From: Chelonoidis abingdonii
Taxonomy: Eukaryota > Chordata > Testudines > Testudinidae
DNA length: 64,000 nt
Direction of reading: 5' to 3'
Assembly: GCF_003597395.2 (NCBI RefSeq)
Contig: NC_133773.1
Coordinates: 64,945,730-65,009,729 of the forward strand
Within the stretch, counting starts at the first letter, position 1; each line of letters opens with the position of its first letter. The notes beneath the pieces are model-generated. The model saw only the letters and a list, made by a program, of their open reading frames with translations. It had not been told where the DNA came from and ran no database searches. A program made the position numbers and the translations under genes. Below are positions 54,433 through 64,000 of this stretch, piece by piece.

Positions 54433-55367
54433 AAATAAACGCCACAGATATAGTATATCAATAATTGCAAATTTTCTGACCAAATTTAATCATGTATTCA
54501 TTCATCCTTAGCTTCACTGAAAAATAATATCTTTAAAATTGTCTCAAAATCAAGCAAACAAAACTACTATCTATATAAATCCATTCTGCGGTCTATATTT
54601 TTGATATTTTGTTGCCATTTTGGAGTAGACATGACTGCTTTGGGGAGTGGCAACTTTTTTTTGCCTAAGTAGTATTTTGGGGTCCATAATAACTTTCATG
54701 TACAATTTTGAGTGTGATCATTTTCCAAATTTTAGTTTATTATCCAATACTTCACAGAAACAAATTAATAACAGAAAAAAATAATTACAAGCTGACTGCT
54801 ACATTAATTTTCACCTAAGAACACTCTGTGAGCAAATATAGATACAGTGATAATGAGCCCTAAATCTTTTATAATAATATACCTGCTAAGATGTAAAAAT
54901 ATAAAATCTTACATGAATTGAATGAAGCTAAAATTTCTATGAAACAAAAGCTTGAATTTATAGAAAAAAGGTGCAGCTTTGATGGGTGCCAGTGTAGATC
55001 GACTACCTAGATCTTGGGTGCAGGCATGGCCACTTGTGCCTCCCTTCCCATTTCCCCTGAGAGCAGATAAGTAGGAGTGGGCAACATGGCAGGGATGGAC
55101 AAAACCTTGGCTCCATTTCCCCTTACCTCCTCCATTTAATGTCCAGGGCAGCTGAGCCAGCAGAGAGGGTGTCATAATTTGCTGCTGGTACTGCCAACAG
55201 TAAATTACTGCTCTTCCAGAGTAAGGAGGAAGCAGGGAGGGAATTGTGCTACAGAAGGTGTGTCTGAGGCACGGTGCCTGCTGGGACTACAGTTGGAGTA
55301 TGCCTAAAGATACAATCTAGTCCTTGGAATTCAATACACCTCTCTCAATGTCTTGGGGACAAATCTA
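54433..55367 (+). other. Intron 4 stretch, no gene
   Basis: Nothing clear. About 54970-55270 is GC-richer and may be an unclassified repeat. Confidence 0.4.
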
Positions 55368-55431
55368 CAGCTGGTGTAAATCAGCATAACTCTATTGACT
55401 TCAATGGACATGTGCTGATTTGTACCAGCTG
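55368..55431. repeat. Palindromic interspersed repeat
   Basis: cagctggtgtaaatcagca (55368-55386) and tgctgatttgtaccagctg (55413-55431) are inverted arms (18 of 19 paired) around 'attgacttcaatgg'. Sister of 31594-31661. Confidence 0.75.
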
Positions 55432-55606
55432 AGGATCTGGTCCATGGTGTTCTGGCTAAAATAAAAGCACGTATTTTGAAAAAGCGCAATATAAATAAAT
55501 AAAGATTAGTGAATAGAACTATTCTGGGGGTATTTTACTCTTTTAGGGTAAACCCATATAGTAACTGTTCGTTTTCAATTAAAATGAGTTTTCTTTTCTT
55601 GTACAG

Positions 55607-55660
55607 GTTATTACGATTGGTAAACATGTGAAAGGATATCATTACATCATTGCAAATCTG
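55607..55660 (+). CDS. GRIA2: GRIA2 exon 5: amino-terminal domain
   Basis: A 54-bp exon encoding residues 223-240, VITIGKHVKGYHYIIANL, identical to the mammalian sequence as I know it. Both borders fall between codons. Acceptor cttgtacag and donor gtaagt are both strong, as expected for such a short constitutive exon. It forms part of the second lobe of the amino-terminal domain. Confidence 0.97.
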
Positions 55661-58600
55661 GTAAGTGGTTTCATTATTGCCATGTGCGTATGTTACTCTT
55701 TTTAGTGTTTATAGTAACATACCAGGACAGTATTATGTTTTATGAGCTTGTAATAGATTTTTTTGGTGGGGGAGGGGGAACGTTAAATTTCTTCCTTCTT
55801 GCTAAACTTTTGCTATTTTATTTCTTACAAAAATGTCTGTGGGGGTGGTGCAGTCAGGTATTGAATGCTTTCTAACAGGTTCCCCTCAATGGGAGTTGAG
55901 GGTGCTCATCACCTCCAGGAAGATGTTCAGCATTTTGCAGGATCAATCTTTTAAATTATATGCATGAGAGCAGTCCGAGTATATGTGGGAATTAGAACAC
56001 TCATTGCCCTCCAAGTAGACCACATCATTCAGGCATCTAAAAAGGTGTCATCAGGAGGAGGGAGGAATTGGGAGCAGGCAGTTATTTGTGCATTAATTGG
56101 GGGAACCAGATTTTTGTGTCCTTCTGCTTTGTTCTTGGTGCATCTTCTCTTTTCAAAATTCCTCGGTTTTACATGTAGGCAGCTACTGTAATTAGTCCAT
56201 GCATGCAGTTCTCACTGAAGTTAATGGAATGTAACAGGACAGCAATAGCAGGTCTTTCTTAACTTGGATGTTATATGTGTGGTTAAAATGAAACAACAAA
56301 AAGTAAAGTAAGTCAGATGTACCGAAGTAATATGCCACCATCCAACCAAACTATTCCAAATTCACCTCAATACTGACATCTGATAGCCTATCTAAAAGAG
56401 ATTTAGCAAACTCTTTACACTGTTTTAAGGTTAATGATCTGAACTGCTATTTTCCCTTTTTTGAAAATGAAAAGCCATTGAACTCAATGTAGCTATGCTG
56501 ATTTACACTAGTAGAGAAACTGGCCCAAAGGCTAGATTCTGAAGGCTTGATTCTTCATTACTCAGTTCCTGTGCTTAGGGCTGGGACAGAACATGGGGGC
56601 AAAGTAGCTATAAGCCACTTTTATGTTTCGTGTATTGTGGTGCTTTGTAGGTGCTTGACTTGGCTTAGGGCTGCTCTAACTTACTTTCTGTTTCCACTGG
56701 TTGTCTAAGGGCTCTGGGAAAACAGAAGAGCTCCAGACATGTCACTGCCTGCTCCCAATCTACCCTCTATCGAACGTCAAAAAGCCTCCTCAACTCGCAT
56801 GTGCTGGGCATATTATGTAGGGGCCATTTCTACCCACTTTGAGGCCCCTTTCTGCTGCTGGAGTGATATAAAGGGGTGTTGGGTTAATTGAGAATCAGAT
56901 CCTGAATGTCTGTTTAAAAGTAGAATAGCAGGGAAACATATTTGGTGTTAACTTCATTTTTATCTTTCTTGAGAATAAAAGACCCAAACCCCATTTACTG
57001 CAGGTTTATTAAACAACAGAGAAATATGTCATGCCTATGAAATTTGAAGAACTACAAAACTTTGCTTAATTTCAAATCAATTTTTAGTTTTGAAGGACAG
57101 CAAATATATTTGTTTAAAAAGTGTGACTAGTCCATTTCAATACACGGATTGATATTTCAGCCATTTGTTCTCATTTTGCAGCAGAGAACTTGCGTGATTG
57201 TAATTTACTGAACCAAACTGTCTCGAAAATATTCTGGAGGTTCCTTTTTAATAATACATTTGCATACTGCAAAATTGTACAGTAAAGATTCAAATGCAAA
57301 TATTATAGATCTTTATATAACGTTCTACACAATATACAAGGCAAGTACATTTTATCAGCCATCAGCGGACCCATAGCTGATTTGAAATGGGCATTCCATG
57401 AATGACAATCATCTTTGACTTTGAAGGATTCCTGATGACATATAGTTAATACGGTGCATTATTGTTTATATCAAAACAACCTGCCGTTAAGATCAGATTC
57501 AGAAAGACTGCATGATTCCTATGTAAATGCTCATATTAGCAAGCAATGTGGCATCCACTGTGAGCACAGCAGCTAACATGCATTACCATAGCAATTGTGA
57601 CAGCTTTTGGTCATGGTGGTTGGTGTTGCTGCTTCTTTTTTGTATTCATTGTGAAAATATTTTGGGTGCGCTTCAAGGTAAGTGTCTCGGATTAAGGTTT
57701 CCATTGAAATTAATTAGCATCATTATCTATGTTGGTTTCGTAGTGACAGATTATTAAAATCAAAACATCTTTATTTTAGTTGTACAGCTGAATGATAAAT
57801 ATACACCCATCAGCAGTTCATTAGTTGTGATCAAATCCTTCAGTCCTGACATGAAGCCCAATTGACCTCAGTGGGAGCAGGAGTGGGACCTTAGTCTGTA
57901 CAGTTGCAAAACTCCTATTGAAATCGGAGTATATTTTTGATTCAGTAAGAAAAAGGACTGAAGGATTTGGCTACTTGTGTATGTTTAGCATACAGTAACT
58001 ATTATATCTACATACACACTAATTAAAAGTATATGCAAGTTACTAAAATGGTATTTACTCAGGGTTCTGGAGAAAACATGGGGCTTGGGAACAAGACTGG
58101 GGAACACTTCTCTCCCCCTTTCCTATGGTTCTCCTGTGGTCAGCAAGAGAGAACCCACAATGAGTCTTGTCTACATGATGGGGTGAATCATTCTATAGCA
58201 ATGTGATTTCTGAAGCATATTGTGTGCATTAATTGGCCTACTGGTGTACACTAAAAGTTGCCTAGTGCGATTTACCATAGTGCTGTTTGAAATGGGACTA
58301 CATTAACATGTGCTAGAGGACTCTTTGTACATGCCAGCTGGGTTCACGAGCCCGTTAGTGCGCAACATGTTAGTACACGTTAGACTTTCCATCAGACTAA
58401 TGCTCTACGTAGACTTGCTCTAAAAGGCTCTTTATCTCCCTCTCCCTCCCACAGTCTTTCTCCTCTGAGGGCACTAATTAGGCTCATCAGAGGTTGAAGA
58501 GTCACGTAAGGGTGAAGGGATGAGGATAAGGGTCATCATTGCCTCAGACTATTGGAGGGCTCACAAGCTCCTAAGAATACATGAGGAATTGATATTACTG

Positions 58601-59958
58601 GCTTGGTAGAGACACACTTGGGTGACCTTTGAATGTCCCTACTTGTGGAGCTTCCCTAATATCAGCTTCAAGGAGACAGGGATACCCTCATCTCTTCTGC
58701 CTCTCCAGCTGTCTGTTCTCACCAGTCCCATGTTGGGACTATTTTAAAAAATGGAATTTCCCAGAGAAAATCTTAAAGGTGAAGGTGAGGGTACATATCA
58801 ATAAGAATCATACCAAGAATATTGTAGCGAGAGCAAAATTAAGAAAATAAAAAATCACGAAAAACTCAGGAAATTCAGAGTTAACATTAAACTTACAAGA
58901 AATGAAAATACTTTGAAACTATGGACATTCACAGCTTAGGGACCGAAACTACCTTAACTGTTCCCTGTAACAGTGCCCTGAGAAAATCAGAAACTCAGAC
59001 TACAGAGAAAACCTATCCAGGCTGTCGTCATCTTCTGTCTTAATTACTGTAACATCCTTTCTGCTCTTTCTGACATGCATGTTATCCTCCCCTGCCCAGT
59101 CTGTTCACAGAGCAGCTGCTAAAATCATCCTGTATTTCTTGACTGTCATTCTGGCCACCTTTTTTAATCCCCCCTTTTCTGCCATAGAAGGTCTTTGGCT
59201 TGAAGGCTATTTCACAGCTCAGCTCCTCCCTGCTATCTACGCTGGTCTCTTCTTTATGAAGCATAAAGAAAAAAATGATTGAAAAATGATTGAAAAATCA
59301 CCTGTGTATTTGACAGCTAGTTTATCAAAAATAACATAATTCCCCTAATTTAATGTGGGCAAGTAACACTTCACTGTAATTCATTTTCTCTTTATACTGC
59401 ATATACGTGAAGCAAGGACATAACTAGGCCCTCAGATTCATGTATTTGGCTTCCGCAAATTTTTAGTGGGAGCCCTGTTGCCATGTATCTGTGGGTGGAA
59501 TTTGGCTCTAACAATTTGTCTTAAAATGACTTGCTTCATTCTCTAGGCTAGAACAACTTTATTTCCATGACAAAATAAGAATATTCATATCAGCAAAAAT
59601 AATATTTTATTACAGGGAAGCTTATAAGGGTCTTCCCACATATTCTCTGTGAAGGCAAATCATAGAAATCATTCAGTGAGACAGTGGCTGACTCACTGTC
59701 ACTGATTTAGGGATAGATTGTGTAGCTGTTTTTCGTGATAGTGAGCACTTACTCACATGAGTAGTCCCACTGAAACAAATGGGATTGCTCACATGAGTAA
59801 ATGCTCGTCGTTAAAAAGGACTGCTAAATTCAGCTTTTAATTGGTAAAGGTGAGTGACAAGACACACTCTCTGTATCTTCACAGTGTTCCCAACCACTGC
59901 TGGCCCTCAGAGCTCTGGTCTGAGCCCAGATCCCTGAGAAAGGGAAATGTTGGGTTAC
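55661..59958 (+). other. Intron 5 up to the Penelope insertion
   Basis: No gene. About 57120-57760 is repeat-poor, keeps CpGs and carries an RFX/X-box-like palindrome at 57582-57595. About 56560-56900 and 58150-58440 look like degraded old repeats. 59743-59806 is a palindrome (arms 'gagcacttactcacatgag' and 'ctcacatgagtaaatgctc'). A short tandem 'atgattgaaaa' lies at about 59274-59296. Confidence 0.5.
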
Positions 59959-59970
59959 ATTTCTGCAATA

Positions 59971-60641
59971 GTATCAGAGGGGTAGCCGTGTTAGTCTGGA
60001 TCTGTAAAAGCAGCAGAGAATCCTGTGGCACCTTATAGACTAACAGACGTTTTGGACCATGAGCTTTCGTGGGTGAAACCACCTCCTCAGATGCATGTAG
60101 TGGAAATTTCCAGGGGCAGGTATATATATGCTAGCAAGCAAGCTAGAGATAACGAGTTAGTTCAATCAGGGAGGATGAGGCCCTGTTCTAGCAGTAGAGG
60201 TGTGAAAACCAAGAGAGGAGAAACTTGTTTTATAGTTGGCAAGCCATTCACAGTCTTTGCTCAATCCTGAGCTGATGGTGTCAAATTTGCAGATGAACTG
60301 AAGCTCAGCAGTTTCTCTTTGAAGTCTGGTCCTGAGTTTTTTTGCTGCAGGATGGCAGCACCTTAAGGTCTGCTATAGTGTGGCCAGAGAGGTTGAAGTG
60401 CTCTCCTACAGGTTTTGCATATTGCCATTCCTAATATCTATTTACGCCCTCACTGCTAGAACAGGGCCTCATCCTCCCTGATTGAACTAACCTTGTTATC
60501 TCTAGCTTGCTTGCTAGCATATATATACCTGCCCCTGGAAATTTCTACTACATGCATTTGATGAAGTGGGTATTCACCCACGAAAGCTCATGCTCCAAAA
60601 CGTCTGTTAGTCTATAAGGTGCCACAGGATTCTCTGCTGCT
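59971..60641. mobile_element. Penelope-like retroelement with inverted terminal arms
   Basis: 671 bp bounded by a perfect 12-bp target duplication ATTTCTGCAATA (59959-59970 and 60642-60653). Left arm 60009-60194 and right arm 60453-60641 are inverted copies, about 186 bp each. The 258-bp spacer encodes, on the minus strand, the end of the GIY-YIG domain (GEHFNL, then ELQFICKFDTI) with frameshifts. A further 38 bp at the left edge ('ggggtagccgtgttagtctg') lie outside the palindrome. The arms correspond to the pseudo-LTRs of Penelope-like elements, here in head-to-head orientation. The right arm carries a hammerhead-like motif. Confidence 0.82.
60558..60596 (+). ncRNA. Hammerhead-ribozyme-like motif in the Penelope arm
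   Basis: Order as in minimal type I hammerheads: core TTGATGA (60558-60564; consensus CTGANGA), a perfect 6-bp stem II (60566-60571 with 60576-60581, loop ATTC), GAAA (60582-60585), a 2-bp stem III GC-TCAT-GC (60586-60593), then T-C at the expected cleavage position (60594-60595). Deviations are C-to-T at the first core base, one extra A at 60565 and no convincing stem I. Penelope-like elements are known to carry hammerheads with very short stem III. Activity of this copy is doubtful. Confidence 0.5.
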
Positions 60642-60713
60642 ATTTCTGCAATACTTGTACCTACTGATCTAATAGACGTGGTGGAATAACTGACACATGT
60701 TTTCTGTGCCCAG

Positions 60714-60875
60714 GGATTTACTGATGGAGATTTATCAAAAATCCAGTTTGGAGGAGCTAATGTCTCAGGCTTTCAGATAGTGGACTATGATGATCCTCTG
60801 GTATCAAAATTTGTACAGCGCTGGTCAACATTGGAAGAAAAAGAATATCCAGGAGCACACACCAGTACAATCAAG
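60714..60875 (+). CDS. GRIA2: GRIA2 exon 6: amino-terminal domain
   Basis: 162 bp encoding residues 241-294, [20 protein letters not shown] through [18 protein letters not shown]. Asn256 in the N-V-S sequon matches a glycosylated asparagine of mammalian GluA2. Differences from mammals as I know them cluster in [15 protein letters not shown]. Acceptor ctgtgcccag at 60713, donor AAG|gtacat at 60876. The next exon, expected to begin with a YTSALTYDAV-type peptide, is not in the window, so the gene continues past the right edge. Confidence 0.97.
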
Positions 60876-62466
60876 GTACATTTTTTATTTATTTTAACTG
60901 AAATAGAAGAGAAGATGGGGTGGGTTTGGGGAGAAAGACAAAAGATAGAGCAAGGCATATGAAATCAGCCATGCCAACAACGTTTTATGTTCCTCCAAAC
61001 TACTTTTAACATTCTTTCCCTTAGGACTGGTTAACAGAGATTCTGTACTGTCACAAATATTCAAGATAACTTAATTTTTTTGTACCACTGTAAAGTTGTG
61101 CCTGGCAGCATGTTGTGCAGTTGTTTATGATATAACCATATAGGCACTGACATTTTGGGAGGTTATTTTTTTTCTTTATTTTAAAATCTCTTCCTTAAAT
61201 TTTCTAGATGAAAACATACATACACACTCACAGACACACTTGTGAGCACGCACATCCACAGCCATTTGTGGTATAGCATAATCTTCTTCCTGAAATATCC
61301 TGAAAAATAAATGGCTTATAAATGCATGGAAAAGCATTGTATTTTGAGAGAGATGTTTAAGTCAAACGTCTGTTTTAAAATTAAAATATTCACAATAAAC
61401 TGTACTATACTAAAAGAGAGGTGTGGTCTGATTTCAGTCCTGAGTGACTCACTGAACTAATCATTTAATTTCTGTATTAGATTCCCCTCTTGGGAAAATC
61501 ATGATAATAATACTTTCATACTTTACAGGGGTGTTGTAAGGATCAATTAATGTTAGTAAGGCATATTGAAGATGAATAGTGCTCAGTTAATACTTAATGA
61601 TTTTAGTATTTATTTATAGATTCATCACAATTAAATCAAATAATCAGAAGCGTCAGAGAAAATATGTATTGGGACTAAAAAGTGTTTACATAAGTAGCAT
61701 GTTATCTTTACTATATTATACTAACCATAAGGAGATAGATAAACATTCTCGTCTGATGATAAAAATTCTCATCAGGACTATGAATTGCAGAAAACAAACA
61801 AACGATGTGCAACAACCATAATATAATGTGAAATACAAATGAATATAGCTGGTTATTTAATTGTGACAGTTTTTTGGGACTCAGTCAATGACATTATTTT
61901 ATTGCAGTTACCTTTGTGCATGTGATTGGTTAAAAAAGTTATGTGCACAAGAATCCCATATCTTATTTCCCTGACAGAACAAGGTTAGGACTGCATCCTG
62001 CCTCAGTTCGCATGTGCAATTTGCACTAGTGCACTGATTGAAGGTTTGGTTTGACTGTGAATGATGAACAACCTATAAGTTGTTCTCTTCTGAGTTCATT
62101 GAACGCTGCTGCTTTCCTTAGAGCCCCATTTTTCCCCCTTGCTCTACTTTGCTCCTCAAATAATCAGTTGAAATTGATTGTGGCCTGGAAAGTATATTTT
62201 ACAATGAAAGACAAAAGGAGCTCAAGCTATTTTGCTTATCAGGAAGTAAGTTGAGAGGCTATTGGATCATTGTGGTTTATAAGGAAGGATTACTGGTAAA
62301 TGTCAATAAAGGTCTATTTCACTGTACACACGCAAACTGATGAAAAAATGTTTCCCTCGTTAATCATTTAATTTTAGAGATAAACAAAGTAAGAAAAATG
62401 CTGCTTGAGAACTTACTAGAGTTTAAGGATATTTATTTTTATAGTTTGATGTGTGATGTTGACAAG
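60876..62466 (+). other. Intron 6, first part
   Basis: No exon. A MIR/CORE-SINE tail lies at about 61440-61590 ('aatcatgataataatacttt', 'caggggtgttgtaaggatca'). Confidence 0.6.
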
Positions 62467-62481
62467 TTGTGTTTTATGCAG

Positions 62482-62617
62482 TGTTGTTATAGCCCTGTTG
62501 GTCCCAGGATATTAGAGAGTGAGGTAATATCTTTTACTGGGCCAGCTTTGGCATCCCTCTCACCAACAGAAGTTGGTCCAATAAAAGATATTTTCTCTCC
62601 TACTTTGTCTCTCTAAT
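62482..62617. mobile_element. Short inverted-arm element, probably Penelope-derived
   Basis: 136 bp with inverted arms (62511-62556 against about 62562-62616; share 'attagagag', 'atatcttttattgg', 'agttggtcca'). Flanked by TTGTGTTTTATGCAG (62467-62481) and the same sequence minus one T (62618-62631). The edge 'tatagccctgttggtcc' parallels 'gtagccgtgttagtctgg' of the element at 59971. Confidence 0.65.
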
Positions 62618-62631
62618 TTGTGTTTTAGCAG

Positions 62632-62929
62632 TTATAAAGCTTTCACTTTTAGAATTTCAATGTCTACTATTATTAAATAATTGTTGTTTGATTTGCACAT
62701 AATTTTCCACAACTGTAAACTGATAAAATTAAAAAAACTTAAAACTCATAATTTTGCCTATGAAAATTTAAATTGATAAAAATGCTTAAAAATAAACATC
62801 AATATTATCTGTCAAAATTATATTAGAAATCAAATCTTGCCAACCTTATCTATAAGTATAGTGGTACCTACACAGGGAAGAAATGTGTTATTAGTGGACT
62901 GTTCAATCCAGAGAGACAGTTATAACAAG
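62632..62929 (+). other. Intron 6 stretch, nothing recognised
   Basis: AT-rich; no gene feature is supported. Confidence 0.4.
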
Positions 62930-63200
62930 ATTCAGAGGCGGAAGGTGAAGTCAGCAATGTCAAACTGGAAATAAGACGCAGATTTTTAACAGAGAGAATA
63001 ATTAATCATTGGAACAGATTGCCAAGGGATATGCTAAATGCACATGACTTTAGTATTTAAATCAAGAGTGGATGTCTTTCCAAAAGACAAACTAACTACA
63101 AAATGTTGGGCTAAATGAAAGAAAGCTATGATCTATGTTATGAGAGAGGTCCGACTAGCTGATTGCAATGTTCCATTCTGCCCTTAAAAATCTATGGGTG
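62930..63200 (+). mobile_element. CR1 3'-end fragment
   Basis: 'aaactggaaataagacgcag', 'attaatcattggaacagatt' and the end 'cttaaaaatctatggg' form the 3' end of a CR1 subfamily; RT region absent. Confidence 0.7.
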
Positions 63201-63519
63201 AAACCCTAGCCTCACTCAAGTTAATGGGGGAGGGGGGTTGGATTTCATTCTATACATCTGTGAAGAGTCATACTGAAGTATCCCAAAAATAACAGCAATG
63301 TAGAATGTGGCAATATACTCTAGTCCCTCTTTTGTTAATACTTCCTTTGCCCATATAAGGAGCTTGACTGTTTAAGTATTATGGTTGTTGGAAATTTGTT
63401 GAATTCTCAGCTATGCTGTGCAGAAAATTGTGACAGTGTGAATCAAGTACACTAGGCTAATTCATTTAGTATACATACATTTTCGTAAAAAATGCATGAT
63501 AAGTTCTAATGGATGGAAG

Positions 63520-63801
63520 TTGAAGCTAGACAAATTCAAACTGGAAATAAATTTCCATTTTACAAATTTTTAACAGTAAGGACAATTAACCACTGAATAA
63601 ACTTATCTAGGGATTTCATATATTCTTCATGACTAGAAGTTTTTAAATCAGATTGGATGTCTTTCTAAAAGATACGCTCTAATTGAATCAAAAGTTATGA
63701 CCTTGACGCAGAAGTTACTACATGAACTTCTGTAGCCTGTGTTTTGCAGGAGGTCACATTAGATTATCATAATAATCCTTTGTAGCCTTAAAATCTATGA
63801 A
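63520..63801 (+). mobile_element. CR1 3'-end fragment, second copy
   Basis: Same subfamily and orientation as 62930-63200 ('caaactggaaataaatttcc', 'ttttaaatcagattggatgt', 'tttgcaggaggtcacattag', end 'aaatctatgaa'), extending further 3'. The two copies differ at many bases, so this is not a recent tandem duplication. Confidence 0.7.
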
Positions 63802-64000
63802 GCTCTGGTGTAATTCTTCTAGATCTTCCAGAGGAATTTATCCATCTGCAGCTTTCACCTCTGCTATTGTTTGAAAGGGATGAGTGGGAACAGTTGTCTT
63901 TTATGGAAGCAAAGTCATCTGCTACTGATTCTTCCGAGTTTATTGATTAGAACAAAAAAAGAACTGAATCTTAAGGAATAGCTTTAGTTTTAATACAATT

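Noticed and set aside
60876..64000. GRIA2 exon 7
   Set aside because: No sequence encoding a YTSALTYDAV-type peptide after an AG was found by eye; exon 7 most likely lies beyond the window.

Overview
This window is vertebrate nuclear DNA: large introns, GT-AG splice sites, a CpG island and dense transposon relics. It carries the 5' part of one recognisable protein gene on the + strand, GRIA2, which encodes the AMPA-type glutamate receptor subunit GluA2. The organism is most likely a cryptodiran turtle. The best evidence is a tRNA-derived SINE at about 43.4 kb that matches the tortoise 'Cry' SINE in wording (box A, box B, and a tail of the 'ctatgatt' type), together with CR1 LINEs, Penelope-like elements and non-autonomous hAT elements of the kinds common in turtle genomes. 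Layout: 1-530 is upstream flank. About 530-1560 is a CpG-island promoter and 5' leader with a near-consensus RE1/NRSE (REST site), a perfect NRF-1 site, a GC box, an imperfect GT repeat and overlapping upstream ORFs. Coding exons 1-6 lie at 1575-1662, 2194-2334, 44391-44630, 50141-50337, 55607-55660 and 60714-60875. They join in frame with no stop and encode residues 1-294 of the precursor: signal peptide and most of the amino-terminal (LIVBP-like) domain. The ligand-binding domain, channel and C-tail must lie beyond the right edge; no exon 7 is visible by position 64000. The 42-kb intron 2 and the roughly 5-kb introns 3, 4 and 5 hold most of the sequence. Intron 2 has hAT-type elements with 8-bp target duplications (5.8, 9.0, 38.6 and 42.7 kb), a Penelope-like fragment (16.0 kb), MIR/CORE-SINE-like tails, several palindromic elements, a minus-strand non-LTR retrotransposon relic with RT and RNase H segments (40.6-42.4 kb), the turtle SINE, and a CpG-retaining, repeat-poor block (about 29.56-30.48 kb) that looks like a conserved regulatory element. 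Intron 4 holds a (CA)41 microsatellite and a 2-kb CR1 copy. Intron 5 ends with a 671-bp Penelope-like palindrome inserted just upstream of exon 6. It has a perfect 12-bp target duplication and a hammerhead-ribozyme-like motif in its 3' arm. No second protein-coding host gene, functional tRNA, rRNA or CRISPR is supported. Repeat family names are recognised by eye and not confirmed by any search.
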